Source of the DNA: Pedobacter sp. HDW13
GTDB taxonomy: Bacteria; Bacteroidota; Bacteroidia; Sphingobacteriales; Sphingobacteriaceae
Length of the DNA: 64,000 nt
Direction of reading: 5' to 3'
Assembly: GCF_011303555.1 (NCBI RefSeq)
Contig: NZ_CP049868.1
Span: 2,666,001-2,730,000, forward strand
Positions 35,491 to 45,110 of this stretch are shown piece after piece. Numbering within the stretch: position 1 is the stretch's first letter; every line of letters begins with the position of its first letter. The notes under the pieces are model-generated. The model was not told the DNA's origin and made no database searches. It saw only the letters and a program-made list of their open reading frames with translations. The position numbers were made by a program, and so were the translations under genes.

Positions 35491-35772
35491 AGTTGTCGGT
35501 TTCTTTCTTTTGTCTCCCCTCAGGGGATCATGGCAGCTAATATAACCTTTATGCTGAAATTTAAGCGTTGAGAATCAGATTTCGGCCATCAATCTACTTA
35601 TCAATACCAGCTGCGCAAGAATTAAATAGCAGGCCTTAAAAAATTAAATTAAGAAAGAAGAATAGTGTTATGATGGTATTATCTGGCCAAAAATGAAATG
35701 TTTTCTGGTTGTTCCCGTTACACAATTTTTTGTAGTGTTTAGATAACTGCTTTAGGAGTTTGATTTAAATGA
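35491..35772. other. Spacer with no recognisable feature
   Basis: AT-rich sequence between the hypothetical membrane gene and the tRNA terminator. No ORF, conserved RNA or strong repeat is apparent. Confidence 0.5.
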
Positions 35773-35809
35773 AAAAACCTGCAAATGTTTAATTTGCAGG
35801 TTTTTTATT
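35773..35809. terminator. Terminator of tRNA module copy 1
   Basis: An AAAAAACCTGCAAAT/ATTTGCAGGTTTTTT hairpin with A- and T-runs at the feet; it ends 8 nt from the 3' end of tRNA-Glu on the minus strand and can work in both directions. Confidence 0.85.
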
Positions 35810-35817
35810 GATTTTCG

Positions 35818-35889
35818 TAGCCCGTAGGGGAATCGAACCCCTGTTTCCAGAATGAAAATCTGGCGTCCTCACCCCTAGACGAACGGGCC
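35818..35889 (-). tRNA. tRNA-Glu (anticodon TTC), copy 1
   Basis: 72 nt, ending at discriminator A, no encoded CCA. Acceptor arm GGCCCGT/ACGGGCT, anticodon arm CCAGA-TTTTCAT-TCTGG (anticodon TTC) and T-arm AGGGG-TTCGATT-CCCCT. It follows tRNA-fMet on the same transcript; the 28-nt spacer contains AAGAGT..ACTCTT, a possible processing hairpin. Confidence 0.95.
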
Positions 35890-35917
35890 ATTAAATTAAG
35901 AGTGTCTTTCAACTCTT

Positions 35918-35993
<76 letters not shown>

Positions 35994-35999
35994 CTCTAT

Positions 36000-36519
36000 T
36001 TTTCGCCTCAAATATCCGTTTGAGGGAGTGCAAAAGTAGGCTTTATTTTCGAATTTCCAAATCCTTTAAAAGAATATTTCCATTAAAAATTAAACTTCCC
36101 ATAATGAAGTGCTTAGTATTGGTGTATAAGTTTTTTAAAATGAATGGGTTAGTGTGGGTGTGTGTGATGGAAATAATTTTAACTTTTTTATGCTAATCTA
36201 CTTTTTGTAAAAATATTTGGATAGTTCACAATTGCTTTGTTTCTTTGTTTAAAATCAATCTAAATAAGAATAATGATTTTCTCTCTTGTTCTTAGGCTAT
36301 GGATTTTTTGCATTTCGATATAATTTTTGGTTAGTTATGTTGATTAAAAGTCCTGTTTACCCGCATCGTCATCTGATGCGGGTAAATCAGGCGCTAAGTT
36401 TCGGTGAAATTAATCCTAGAATAATCGTATCCTGCAAATAAACGATAATCTGCACGTTAAGTTTATATGTTTTAAATTGCAAAAATACCTGACAATAGGT
36501 TGCGATTTGAAATTCTTTA
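36000..36519. other. 520-bp spacer between tRNA copies, with one strong hairpin
   Basis: Mostly AT-rich, with no coding frame I can support. TTTACCCGCATC (36356-36367) pairs perfectly with GATGCGGGTAAA (36375-36386), and the outer CCTG/CAGG extends the stem with a small bulge. No T-run follows. CCTCAAA..TTTGAGG at 36006-36025, just upstream of tRNA copy 1, may be part of its promoter region. Confidence 0.5.
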
Positions 36520-36717
36520 ATGCTCAAATCATATTTAATGAAACGAACCTCTTTATTCTTGAAGCAGTGTATTGCCAGAAATTATCTTGGTAAAGACGGT
36601 AAAAAGCTTTATGTAATTTGGAAAGGTGGCTCTACTACAGATGAACCATTTTATGATTGGGTTATTCAAAACTGGCAAACGGTGGCGAGTGTTGCCGTCA
36701 GTAAAGAATCAGAATAA
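36520..36717 (+). CDS. Small hypothetical protein between the tRNA copies
   Basis: 65 aa from ATG 36520 (or 59 aa from ATG 36538, MKRTSLFLKQCIARNYLGKD). It has a plausible folded composition with aromatic residues (KLYVIWKGGSTTDEPFYDWV, IQNWQTVASVAV). No family is recognised. A strong intrinsic terminator starts 20 nt past the stop, which supports an expressed gene. It sits in the unique segment between two identical tRNA modules. Confidence 0.5.
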   Translation: MLKSYLMKRTSLFLKQCIARNYLGKDGKKLYVIWKGGSTTDEPFYDWVIQNWQTVASVAVSKESE

Positions 36718-36737
36718 ATTTAGATTAATAGTCAATT

Positions 36738-36773
36738 AAAGCGTTTTCAGGAGGGGCTGAGAGCGCTTTTTTT
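36738..36773 (+). terminator. Terminator of the small hypothetical gene
   Basis: AAAGCGTTTTCAG (36738-36750) pairs with CTGAGAGCGCTTT (36757-36769) with G-U pairs; loop GAGGGG; T-run follows. Confidence 0.75.
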
Positions 36774-36797
36774 CTGAGCTTTTAAAAGCGGTATAAA

Positions 36798-36828
36798 CAA
36801 TAAAAGCGATCAGAAATGATCGCTTTTT
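36798..36828. terminator. Terminator of tRNA module copy 2
   Basis: AAAAGCGATCA / TGATCGCTTTT hairpin with a GAAA loop, directly after tRNA-Glu copy 2. Its sequence is unrelated to the terminator of copy 1. Confidence 0.8.
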
Positions 36829-36829
36829 G

Positions 36830-36901
36830 TAGCCCGTAGGGGAATCGAACCCCTGTTTCCAGAATGAAAATCTGGCGTCCTCACCCCTAGACGAACGGGC
36901 C
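36830..36901 (-). tRNA. tRNA-Glu (anticodon TTC), copy 2
   Basis: Identical to the copy at 35818-35889; no encoded CCA. Confidence 0.95.
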
Positions 36902-36929
36902 ATTAAATTAAGAGTGTCTTTCAACTCTT

Positions 36930-37005
<76 letters not shown>

Positions 37006-37119
37006 CTCTATATAATTCGTTTTTTCTTTTGAATTAAATCCTTAACCCTGTTTCCGAATTGGAATGCAAAGATATAATTCGTTTCTTTGTACTGCAAATT
37101 TTTTTTAAAAAATATTTCA

Positions 37120-38016
37120 ATGGCGCATAAAGCAGGTTTTGTTAGTATAATAGGTAAACCCAATGTAGGTAAATCAACCTTAATGAATGTGCTTGTAGGC
37201 GAACGACTTAGTATTATTACACCTAAGGCTCAAACTACAAGGCACCGTATTTTAGGAATTGTAAATGAAGAAGAATATCAGATCGTTTTTTCTGATACCC
37301 CCGGTATAATTAAGCCAAAATACAGTTTGCAGGAAAGTATGATGAGCTTCGTTAACGGATCTTTAACAGATGCGGATGTACTTTTATTTGTAACCGATAT
37401 TAATGAAGTGCATGATGAAGATGATGTGCTGGAGAAAATCCTGAACAAGGATATTCCAACAATTGTGTTGATTAATAAGATAGATCAGGCTACGCAGGAG
37501 CAGGTGGACGAGAAAATTGCTTACTGGAACGAGAAATTAAAGCCAGTTGCCATTTATGCCATTTCTGCGCTGCATAAACACAATGTGGATGGTTTGCTGG
37601 ATCGCGTTTTGGAAATGCTGCCTGAACACCCACCTTATTACGATAAAGAAGATTTAACCGATCGCTCTGAGCGTTTTTTTGTTTCTGAAATCGTGCGCGA
37701 AAAAATCTTTTTAAACTATCAGAAAGAAATTCCTTACAGTACCGAGGTAATTGTAAAAAGCTTTAAAGAAGAGCCGCTTAAAAATGGCAAAGGTGAGATG
37801 ATTAGAATAAGTGCTGAAATTGTGGTAGAACGCGATTCGCAAAAGAATATTTTGATTGGTACTGGTGGCAGCATGTTGAAGAAAGTTGGTACTGAAGCGC
37901 GGATTGAAATTGAGAAGTTTTTAGATGCCAAGGTTTTTCTTGAGTTGTTTGTTAAGGTTATTCCCGATTGGAGAAGTAAAAAGAACTATCTAAAAAGTTT
38001 CGGATACGATAATTAA
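37120..38016 (+). CDS. era: GTPase Era
   Basis: 298 aa from ATG 37120 (MAHKAGFVSIIGKPNVGKS); the earlier in-frame start at 37087 adds unconserved residues. G1 GKPNVGKS, G3 DTPG, G4 NKID and the switch segment TPKAQTTRHR are all present, followed by a C-terminal KH RNA-binding domain (KNILIGTGGSMLKKVGTEAR). Era binds 16S rRNA near its 3' end and helps mature the 30S subunit. A thioredoxin-like gene and der follow on the same strand. Confidence 0.97.
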   Translation: MAHKAGFVSIIGKPNVGKSTLMNVLVGERLSIITPKAQTTRHRILGIVNEEEYQIVFSDTPGIIKPKYSLQESMMSFVNGSLTDADVLLFVTDINEVHDEDDVLEKILNKDIPTIVLINKIDQATQEQVDEKIAYWNEKLKPVAIYAISALHKHNVDGLLDRVLEMLPEHPPYYDKEDLTDRSERFFVSEIVREKIFLNYQKEIPYSTEVIVKSFKEEPLKNGKGEMIRISAEIVVERDSQKNILIGTGGSMLKKVGTEARIEIEKFLDAKVFLELFVKVIPDWRSKKNYLKSFGYDN

Positions 38017-38031
38017 TTTCGATTTTTAAGG

Positions 38032-38538
38032 ATGAAGAAAAGCATAACGATCTTGTTGTTGTTCGTAAGCGCGGTTGTTGCCGCCCAAGAATCGAACAAT
38101 GGTAAAAAGCTTTGGGCCAAATCAATCCTGAACGAAAAAGCGCCAGAGCTGGTTGTCGAAAAATGGATTTCGAAACAGCCCGATACCAAAGGTAAATTTG
38201 TGTTAATTGACTTTTGGGCAACCTGGTGTGGTCCGTGCAGGGCATACATTCCTTCGTTAAACGATATTCAGAAAAAGTACGCCGATAAAGTAGTTATTAT
38301 AGGCGTTTCTGATGAATCTGCCGAAAAAGTAGAAGCTTTTAATAATCCTAAAATTAATTACTTCGAAGCAATCGATACCAAAGCTGCTGTGAAAAATCAG
38401 CTGGAGGTTAAAGGTATTCCGCATGCCATTTTAATCGATCCGAAGGGTATTGTGCGTTGGGAAGGTTTTCCATTATTAAAGGATAATGAACTCACCGAGG
38501 AAGTGCTTAAAGGACTTTTAGAGAAGTATAAAAATTAA
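38032..38538 (+). CDS. TlpA/thioredoxin-like disulfide oxidoreductase, exported
   Basis: 168 aa with an N-terminal signal peptide (MKKSITILLLFVSAVVAAQ). The thioredoxin fold has the redox motif WCGPC in LIDFWATWCGPCRAYIPSLN and the cis-Pro segment VKGIPHAILIDPKG. It probably acts as a periplasmic disulfide reductase. It begins 15 nt after era and is likely co-transcribed with it. Confidence 0.9.
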   Translation: MKKSITILLLFVSAVVAAQESNNGKKLWAKSILNEKAPELVVEKWISKQPDTKGKFVLIDFWATWCGPCRAYIPSLNDIQKKYADKVVIIGVSDESAEKVEAFNNPKINYFEAIDTKAAVKNQLEVKGIPHAILIDPKGIVRWEGFPLLKDNELTEEVLKGLLEKYKN

Positions 38539-38566
38539 TATTAACTGAGGTTACGAAAATTAACCG

Positions 38567-38574
38567 TACCTTTG
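38567..38574 (+). promoter_or_regulatory. -7 element upstream of der
   Basis: TACCTTTG, followed by a spacer of about 120 nt holding an imperfect hairpin (GTTGATAGTCAATGGC near 38597 with GCCATTAACTATCAA near 38667). Confidence 0.5.
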
Positions 38575-38693
38575 CAGCCCGAAATAAATCGGTTAGTAGT
38601 TGATAGTCAATGGCTGATAGCCAAATAGTTTAAGCAGCTTGCCTAAACACCACGACCATTAACTATAAGCCATTAACTATCAAAAGAACACCC

Positions 38694-39995
38694 ATGAGTA
38701 ATATTATAGCCATCGTAGGCAGGCCAAACGTAGGCAAGAGCACCCTTTTTAACCGATTAACCGAAAGCCGTAAAGCCATTGTAGATGATATGAGCGGTGT
38801 AACCCGCGACAGACATTACGGAGTGGGAGAGTGGACCGATAAGCAATTTACCGTAATTGATACTGGTGGTTATGTAGCCAATTCAGAAGATGTTTACGAA
38901 GCTGCAATTCGCGAGCAGGTATTAATCGCCATTGAAGAGGCCAGTGTGTTAATTTTCATGGTAGATGTAACTACCGGTATTACTGATTTAGACGATGATA
39001 TTGCACAGGTTTTACGCAGAAGCGATAAGCCTGTTTTTGTTGCGGCAAATAAAGTAGATAACACTGCACTTTATAACGAAATACACACTTTTTATGGTTT
39101 TGGTTTAGGCGAGGTTTACCCTTTATCGTCGATGACGGGCTCAGGAACGGGAGAATTGCTGGATGAAATTGTCAAAAAATTTGATGATATCCCTGAGGAA
39201 GAAAACCAGTTGCCGAAAATTACCATTGCTGGTCGCCCGAATGTGGGTAAATCTTCTTTGGTAAATGCTTTAATCGGTAAAGAAAGAAATATTGTTACTG
39301 CTAATGCAGGTACTACCCGCGATTCGATTAAAATTCACTACAACCAGTTTGGGCATGAGTTTATGTTAATTGATACTGCCGGACTGCGTAAAAAAACAAA
39401 GGTTAAAGAAAACCTTGAATTTTATTCGGTAATGCGTACCATCAAAGCTTTAGAAGAAGCTGATGTGGTAGTATTGATGATTGATGCACAGGAAGGAATT
39501 GAGAGCCAGGATATCAATATCTTCCATTTGGCTGAGAAGAACAAAAAAGGTATCGTAATTTTGGTAAACAAATGGGATTTGATTGAAAAGAATACCCAAA
39601 CGATGAAAGCTTTCGAAGATCAGATTAAAGAACGCATTCGTCCGTTTACTGATGTGCCGATCATTTTTACTTCGGTATTAAATAAGCAACGTATTTTCAA
39701 GGCTATTGAAGCTGCTTTGGATGTTTATAAGAATCGTGGAAAGAAAATTCCTACTTCGAAGTTAAACGATGTAATGTTGCCATTGATTGAGAGTTTCCCA
39801 CCACCGGCATTAAAGGGTAAACACATTAAAATCAAATACATTACGCAGATTAACGGAACATCGCCAATGTTTGCTTTCTTCTGTAATTTACCACAATACA
39901 TCAAAGATCCGTATAAACGTTTTATCGAGAATAAACTGAGAGAGAATTTTGATTTCGCGGGTTCGCCGATCCAGATTTTCTTCAGACAGAAATAA
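38694..39995 (+). CDS. der: GTPase Der (EngA), ribosome assembly
   Basis: 433 aa, the normal length. Two tandem G domains are seen: the first with [20 protein letters not shown] and DTGGY, the second with [31 protein letters not shown] and NKWDLI. A C-terminal KH-like domain follows. Der binds the 50S subunit late in assembly. An 11-bp-stem terminator follows at 40053-40097. It is close to era, the other ribosome-assembly GTPase. Confidence 0.98.
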   Translation: MSNIIAIVGRPNVGKSTLFNRLTESRKAIVDDMSGVTRDRHYGVGEWTDKQFTVIDTGGYVANSEDVYEAAIREQVLIAIEEASVLIFMVDVTTGITDLDDDIAQVLRRSDKPVFVAANKVDNTALYNEIHTFYGFGLGEVYPLSSMTGSGTGELLDEIVKKFDDIPEEENQLPKITIAGRPNVGKSSLVNALIGKERNIVTANAGTTRDSIKIHYNQFGHEFMLIDTAGLRKKTKVKENLEFYSVMRTIKALEEADVVVLMIDAQEGIESQDINIFHLAEKNKKGIVILVNKWDLIEKNTQTMKAFEDQIKERIRPFTDVPIIFTSVLNKQRIFKAIEAALDVYKNRGKKIPTSKLNDVMLPLIESFPPPALKGKHIKIKYITQINGTSPMFAFFCNLPQYIKDPYKRFIENKLRENFDFAGSPIQIFFRQK

Positions 39996-40052
39996 TTTAA
40001 GGCTTAAAGGTGTAAGGTTTAGGGCTGGAACATCAAAGTCAGCATATTTTGA

Positions 40053-40097
40053 AACAGGGCTGCATTCCATAGTGAAAGCAGCCCTGTTCTATTTTTT
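40053..40097 (+). terminator. Terminator of der
   Basis: AACAGGGCTGC (40053-40063) pairs perfectly with GCAGCCCTGTT (40078-40088), followed by CTATTTTTT. Confidence 0.88.
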
Positions 40098-40244
40098 ACA
40101 GTGGTGCTTAATAATGAGCATCTGTTTTTAACCTTATAAGTCATATCAGAACATTTAAGCTTACATGACCTTACATCTCTTAAGTGTTTAAAGGTTTGAG
40201 GTGTTTTAAATCTGTGTTCATCATTTTTATCTGTGGTAAAAAAT

Positions 40245-40252
40245 TAACTTTG
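40245..40252 (+). promoter_or_regulatory. -7 element giving a predicted leaderless GNAT mRNA
   Basis: TAACTTTG, then CTTT, then ATG 40257. The preceding ATCTGTGTTCATC..ATCTGTGGT words are a common dispersed repeat type. Confidence 0.6.
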
Positions 40253-40256
40253 CTTT

Positions 40257-40766
40257 ATGCAAATCCAAGTATTAAATAGCCAGCCCACTGATATCGACAT
40301 CATTTTCGATTTTTACGATATGGCTATTGCACACCAAAAGAAGGTTTTTAACAAGCACTGGCAAGGTTTCAATCGCGAACTGGTGCAAACCGAGATTGCT
40401 GAAAACCGCCAGTATAAAATTCTGGTAGGCGGCGAAATAGCCTGTGTTTTTGCCGTAACCTTTAACGATAAACTGATTTGGGGTGAGCGCGATCATGATG
40501 CCATTTATATTCACCGGATTGTAACCCATCCAAATTTTAGAGGCTATGCTTTTGTAAAGGAAATTATTAAGTGGGCTACGCAATACAGTTTAGATAATGG
40601 CCTAAAATATATCAGAATGGATACCTGGGCTGATAACGAAAAGCTTTTGGAGTATTACACGGGCTGTGGTTTCGAATATGTTGGTGTGGTAACCATGCAA
40701 AAAACAGATGGCTTGCCCAAACATTACGAAGGAATTAGCTTAAGCTTATTTGAAATTGTAGTGTAA
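40257..40766 (+). CDS. GNAT family N-acetyltransferase
   Basis: 169 aa. The acetyl-CoA binding region is YIHRIVTHPNFRGYAFVKEI, and the C-terminal beta-bulge region is YIRMDTWADNEKLLEYYTGC followed by GFEYVG. The acceptor substrate is unknown. It converges with another acetyltransferase gene, with the two stops only 3 nt apart. Confidence 0.87.
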   Translation: MQIQVLNSQPTDIDIIFDFYDMAIAHQKKVFNKHWQGFNRELVQTEIAENRQYKILVGGEIACVFAVTFNDKLIWGERDHDAIYIHRIVTHPNFRGYAFVKEIIKWATQYSLDNGLKYIRMDTWADNEKLLEYYTGCGFEYVGVVTMQKTDGLPKHYEGISLSLFEIVV

Positions 40767-40769
40767 GCC

Positions 40770-41276
40770 TTACTTCAGCTCAATTTTCCAGCTTAACATA
40801 TCGTCAACTTCACCGATATGGATAAAACCGTTTTTTTCTAATATAGAGTAAGAAGCCACATTATCTTTGGTGGTTGCGGCGAAAACTGATCGCACTTTTG
40901 GTTGTTCTTTAGCCCATTCCAATATCCGGCCAACAGCCTCGGTCATAAAGCCCTTACCTCTAAATTCTTCATAAGTGCCATATCCGATTTCGATTTCTCC
41001 GTTTGGATCGGGCTCACCTACAAAACAAATATCACCTACCATGCGGTTGTAGGGTTTCGAAATAATAGTCCAGAGCGTGTGGTAAAGGTAATCTTTGTCT
41101 TTATCGAAAACGTTAGGTAAAATGGTTTGCTGTAATGCTTCCTGTAATTCGGGGGCTATGTTTTTCTTAGTTGGCAGCAGGTGAAATTCTTTTTCTAGCG
41201 AGTGGTCGTCTTTAATGTATTTTAATAGTTGGTTATGAGTTAGCGGCTTTAAAATGAGGCGTGGTGTTTCTATCAT
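40770..41276 (-). CDS. RimJ/RimL-like GNAT N-acetyltransferase
   Basis: 168 aa. It opens IETPRLILKPLTHNQLLKYI, typical of the RimJ/RimL branch, and has the CoA-binding motif EEFRGKGFMTEAVGRILEWA and the ASYSILEKNGFIHIGEV ending. Such enzymes acetylate protein N-termini or small amines; the actual target is unknown. It converges with the plus-strand GNAT gene. Confidence 0.88.
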   Translation of the reverse strand: MIETPRLILKPLTHNQLLKYIKDDHSLEKEFHLLPTKKNIAPELQEALQQTILPNVFDKDKDYLYHTLWTIISKPYNRMVGDICFVGEPDPNGEIEIGYGTYEEFRGKGFMTEAVGRILEWAKEQPKVRSVFAATTKDNVASYSILEKNGFIHIGEVDDMLSWKIELK

Positions 41277-41349
41277 ATTTGAGTTGGTTAATTGGGCTCA
41301 ATATAATGCTTTAGCCATTAAAATCCAGGTTTTTCAGAACAAGCTTATG

Positions 41350-41946
41350 TTAATAAACTTTTATTACCTGCCCGGTAACAATGCCTAATACGCTTTTTTC
41401 AAAAGCCTTTACTACTTTATCCATAGTTACGGGTATTTCGCCCGGAAATGAATCGAAATAGGCCGGCGAATCTTCAACTACATTTGGACTAACGGCATTG
41501 AGGCGTACGTCGTTTTCGAGTTCGGGAGCTGCTGCAATTACAAACGAATTTAAACCACCGTTTACTGCGCTTAATGCGGCGCCGGCTGCTACAGGATGAT
41601 CGGCCAATATGCCCGATGTTAGTGTAAACGAGCCTCCTTTATTAATGTAGTGCTGCCCTATGAGTACCAGGTTAACCTGACCCAATAATTTATCCAGTAA
41701 GCCTTTTTTAAAAGTTTCGCCTGTCATTTCTTTAATGGGCGCAAAAGGGCCTTTACCAGTGGTGCTGATTAACGCATCAAAAGGTCCTGTTTTTTCGAAC
41801 ATGGTTTTAATCGATGCTTCGCTGGTAATATCAACCTGCACATCGCCCTTGGTATTGCCTACGCGTATCACTTCATATTTTTGGGCAAAGGCATCGCTAA
41901 CTTTTTTGCCCAAAGTTCCGGTTGCACCTACAATTATTATTTTCAT
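41350..41946 (-). CDS. Short SDR-like protein
   Basis: 198 aa. The Rossmann motif is IIVGATGTLGKKVSDAF, with ISTTGKGPFAP following as the NAG-like turn. The usual catalytic YxxxK is replaced: the position reads GAALSAVNGGLNSFV, with no Tyr or Lys. This is common in the short-chain dehydrogenase subgroup of about 200 aa. Activity as a dehydrogenase is therefore uncertain; it may bind NAD(P) only. Confidence 0.8.
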   Translation of the reverse strand: MKIIIVGATGTLGKKVSDAFAQKYEVIRVGNTKGDVQVDITSEASIKTMFEKTGPFDALISTTGKGPFAPIKEMTGETFKKGLLDKLLGQVNLVLIGQHYINKGGSFTLTSGILADHPVAAGAALSAVNGGLNSFVIAAAPELENDVRLNAVSPNVVEDSPAYFDSFPGEIPVTMDKVVKAFEKSVLGIVTGQVIKVY

Positions 41947-42025
41947 GCTTTTATGTTTAAAGGTTTTGTAATACTAAGTTAACCTTGCTATTAAACATTA
42001 AGGTCATTTAAAAGTTTGTATCCTG

Positions 42026-43159
42026 TTAATCTTGCAAAATTATTTCAGCCTTTAAATCGGTTATAAATAGATCGATATGTGCTTTGGTTACATTTGGCAT
42101 ACAGATGATATGTGAGTTTCCTTGTTCTGCCGCCAACTGCCATTTTTTGCAGATCGCTGGTAATGGTGCCGGAAAGTTTACAGTGATGGCATTGGTGTTG
42201 CGCCACGCCTCAATGCCCATTTCTCTAAGTTTTAATTCAGTGTATGCTGCAGTTTCTAAACTATGCATGGCACGTTCTTTTAAGCCTTCCAGTCCCAGGC
42301 GTTTAATGGTGTGCCACAAGAATAGCGGACTGTGCCCATTTCTCGAACCTGTAATGGTGGTATCAACACTGCCAATGTAAGCTACAGAACGTGCAATACG
42401 GTCGCGGTTCGATTTTTTTGCAATTACTACACCACATGGCATTGGTGAACCGAAAAATTTATGACCACTAATGGCAATACTATCTGCTCCATCTTCAAAA
42501 TCGAATGCAGGGCGTGGTTCAATCAGGGCGCTGTAGGTGCCCGAAAGTGCTGCATCGGCATGGATATAATAATGCTGGATGGCCAGTTTTTTTAAAATTG
42601 CTTTAATTTTAGCTACATCGTCGCGGGCTTCGGTCATCGTGGTGCCAATGTTGGCCATAATAATAACGGGCATATGACGGTTCATCCGGATGGTGTACTC
42701 CAGGTCATCATAATCAATTTCGCCGCTCTCTTGTGTACGGATTACGATATTTGACATATTAAGCAAATGCAGGTTTTTTTGAACACTGTAATGGGTGGCT
42801 TCAGAATAATAAACCATACCTTTTGGATGAAGCTCACGGGCAAGGTACAAGCCATATAAATTGCCTTCCGAACCTCCGTTGGTTACATAGCCCCACCAGT
42901 TATCTTCGGGCGCACGGAAAAGGCTGGCAAAGAACTGCACTACCTCTTTCTCCAGATCACGCGATCCTACTCCATAAGTAGAAGTAACGAACGGATCGCC
43001 GAGGTTGTTCATCGGGTATTTTAAAAACTCAGCCAGTTCCTGGTAATCAAAATCCTTCGAAACCGGATAACCAAGAAATAAATCGGTTTGTCCTTTTACT
43101 TTTTCTAGTAAATCACTTAATACTTGTTGATCTTTTGCTGATAAATTGCCTGTTGCCAT
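42026..43159 (-). CDS. hdc: PLP-dependent histidine decarboxylase-like enzyme
   Basis: 377 aa, matching the Morganella/Klebsiella-type enzyme (about 378 aa). Group II decarboxylase features are YVTNGGSEGNLYGLYLAREL, the PLP-ring His in YYSEATHYSVQKNL, YYIHADAALSG with the PLP-binding Asp, and the Schiff-base Lys in ISGHKFFGSPMPCGVV. Known relatives convert histidine to histamine, so histamine production is possible here but needs an assay. A -7 box TAATTTTG (43179-43186, minus strand) lies 19 nt upstream. No histidine antiporter is adjacent. Confidence 0.8.
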   Translation of the reverse strand: MATGNLSAKDQQVLSDLLEKVKGQTDLFLGYPVSKDFDYQELAEFLKYPMNNLGDPFVTSTYGVGSRDLEKEVVQFFASLFRAPEDNWWGYVTNGGSEGNLYGLYLARELHPKGMVYYSEATHYSVQKNLHLLNMSNIVIRTQESGEIDYDDLEYTIRMNRHMPVIIMANIGTTMTEARDDVAKIKAILKKLAIQHYYIHADAALSGTYSALIEPRPAFDFEDGADSIAISGHKFFGSPMPCGVVIAKKSNRDRIARSVAYIGSVDTTITGSRNGHSPLFLWHTIKRLGLEGLKERAMHSLETAAYTELKLREMGIEAWRNTNAITVNFPAPLPAICKKWQLAAEQGNSHIICMPNVTKAHIDLFITDLKAEIILQD

Positions 43160-43312
43160 AATGAATTGGATATATGGGCAAAATTAGGAAAATCAAAATA
43201 TAGTATCATTATTCTGTTTTAAATAAGAATATTATATTGATTTATTGTTATTTTTAGAAATTGTATTTTATGATCCGTAAGTCAAATGCATCTTAGTGCA
43301 AATAAAATACGG

Positions 43313-44920
43313 CTATTGCATGTTGGCCAATGCCTGTTTAACCGCATTATCGGTTTGGTTTGAGGCTTTGTAGTAGCCCACATCTCCTAAGTAATAGCGG
43401 CAAAGTAGTGCTTTAAGGTCGTTTTGAATTACTGTTTTCGCATTGTACAGTTGAAAACGATCGATTGGAACATTTTTACGTTGAATAAAACCAATAAAAT
43501 CTCTAAAATCATTATCGGTAATGGTAAAGATGTTAATATTCTGTTCTACAAAGTTTGCGCTATATCTGCTCGTTAATACATTAAATACATAATCAGAAAG
43601 TACTTTTTTGCTCACCAGGTTACTATAAAATTTATTGTATCCGGTAGTGTCCAGTTTTACGAAAACATCTGGTTGTATACCACCAATTGGCTTAATTTTT
43701 TTTACGGGCTGTGTATTTACGCCTTCTGCTTTCTCAATCGAATCCTGAAAAGAAGTGCGGTCGCCGGTTAATTCTCCATCCATCATACGCTCATCCAGTT
43801 CGTGTTTGTAAGCATCATAACCTTTTTTGTAAGATTTTTGGATGCTGCGACCTGATGGTGTGTAATAGCGGGCAATGGTAAGATTTAGCGCAGAACCATC
43901 ACCAAAAGCAAACTGTTCCTGTACCAGGCCTTTGCCAAAAGAGCGACGGCCTACAATTATGCCCCTACCTAAGTCCTGAATCGCACCAGCTACAATTTCA
44001 CTTGCGGAGGCCGTATTTTCGTTAATCAGCACCGCCAGCTTACCATTTTGAAAGGCACCGGTTCCGGTCGAAAAATAATCGGTACGTGGCTCATGCTTGC
44101 CCTGGGTATAAACAATAAGCTTATTTTCGGGCAAAAACTGATCGGCCAGGCCAGTAGCTGCAGTAAAATAGCCACCGCCGTTATCACGCAGGTCGAGGAT
44201 CAGCTTTTTCATGCCTTTCGCTTTCAGGCTGTTGGCCGCTGAAGCAAAATCGTTATCGGTATTGGCACCAAACTTACTGATGCGTACGTAGCCTGTTTCG
44301 CTGTTAATCATATACGCCGCATCAATACTGCTAATATTTACCTTGCCACGGGTAACCATAATGCGGTTGCTTTGTGTTAAGCCCGGATGTAATAAAACCA
44401 CGCTTACCCCAGTTCCTGCACGCCCTTTAAAGCGGCCAGTTAGCTGGTCTTTGGGTAAATTTCTTCCGCTAACTACAGCAGTATCAATGCTCAGGATTTT
44501 ATCGCCCAATTTTATGCCCGCCTGGGATGCTGGTCCGTCTTTAACAACGCCCGTAACCATCATAGTGTCGTTAAGCATGTAATACTCTATGCCAACCCCC
44601 TCAAAGTTTCCCTCCAGGTTATCGCTCATATCCTGTGCATCGGTTGGCGGCAGGTAAACACTATGCGGATCTAACTGATGTAAAACACTATCAATAGGTA
44701 AATTTTGAAGCGAATCGGTATTGATATCATCAACGTAGTTGCCGTTAATGATGTGAAGAATTTCGTTTAATTTCTCGTCGCTGTTGCTGGCTAGCTGTGG
44801 ACTTTTTTTAACGCCAAAGCCTTGATCTTTGATAAATTTTATGCCCAAAAACATACCTGCTATTAAGATTACAGAATAGCTTATAGCGATCAGTATATTA
44901 TTACGGGTATTTTTTTTCAT
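43313..44920 (-). CDS. S41 family C-terminal processing peptidase (CtpA-like)
   Basis: 535 aa. One N-terminal transmembrane anchor (NILIAISYSVILIAGMFLGI) precedes a PDZ domain (MMVTGVVKDGPASQAGIKLG). The S41 catalytic core follows, with Ser in NENTASASEIVAGAIQDLG and Lys in GRRSFGKGLVQEQFAFGDGS. A C-terminal extension of about 130 residues ends the protein. These periplasmic proteases trim or degrade envelope proteins. A TAAATTTG box (44932-44939, minus) sits 11 nt before ATG. Confidence 0.93.
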   Translation of the reverse strand: MKKNTRNNILIAISYSVILIAGMFLGIKFIKDQGFGVKKSPQLASNSDEKLNEILHIINGNYVDDINTDSLQNLPIDSVLHQLDPHSVYLPPTDAQDMSDNLEGNFEGVGIEYYMLNDTMMVTGVVKDGPASQAGIKLGDKILSIDTAVVSGRNLPKDQLTGRFKGRAGTGVSVVLLHPGLTQSNRIMVTRGKVNISSIDAAYMINSETGYVRISKFGANTDNDFASAANSLKAKGMKKLILDLRDNGGGYFTAATGLADQFLPENKLIVYTQGKHEPRTDYFSTGTGAFQNGKLAVLINENTASASEIVAGAIQDLGRGIIVGRRSFGKGLVQEQFAFGDGSALNLTIARYYTPSGRSIQKSYKKGYDAYKHELDERMMDGELTGDRTSFQDSIEKAEGVNTQPVKKIKPIGGIQPDVFVKLDTTGYNKFYSNLVSKKVLSDYVFNVLTSRYSANFVEQNINIFTITDNDFRDFIGFIQRKNVPIDRFQLYNAKTVIQNDLKALLCRYYLGDVGYYKASNQTDNAVKQALANMQ

Positions 44921-44931
44921 CAGCGTTACTG

Positions 44932-44939
44932 CAAATTTA
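44932..44939 (-). promoter_or_regulatory. -7 element of the S41 peptidase gene
   Basis: TAAATTTG on the minus strand, 11 nt before ATG 44920; a very short leader is predicted. Confidence 0.5.
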
Positions 44940-45110
44940 TGAAAATTAGCGGGTTGATATATTTTTTAACTGTATTTTCTTGTCTTTTGTTTATAATTTT
45001 TAACATAAATTAACCATAACAAAGGCTGAATTGAATTTTATGAGATATATTTTTGAATTTTTAAAGGTGTATTTAGAAAGAATTTACCGAATTTTATCAA
45101 AATTAAATTT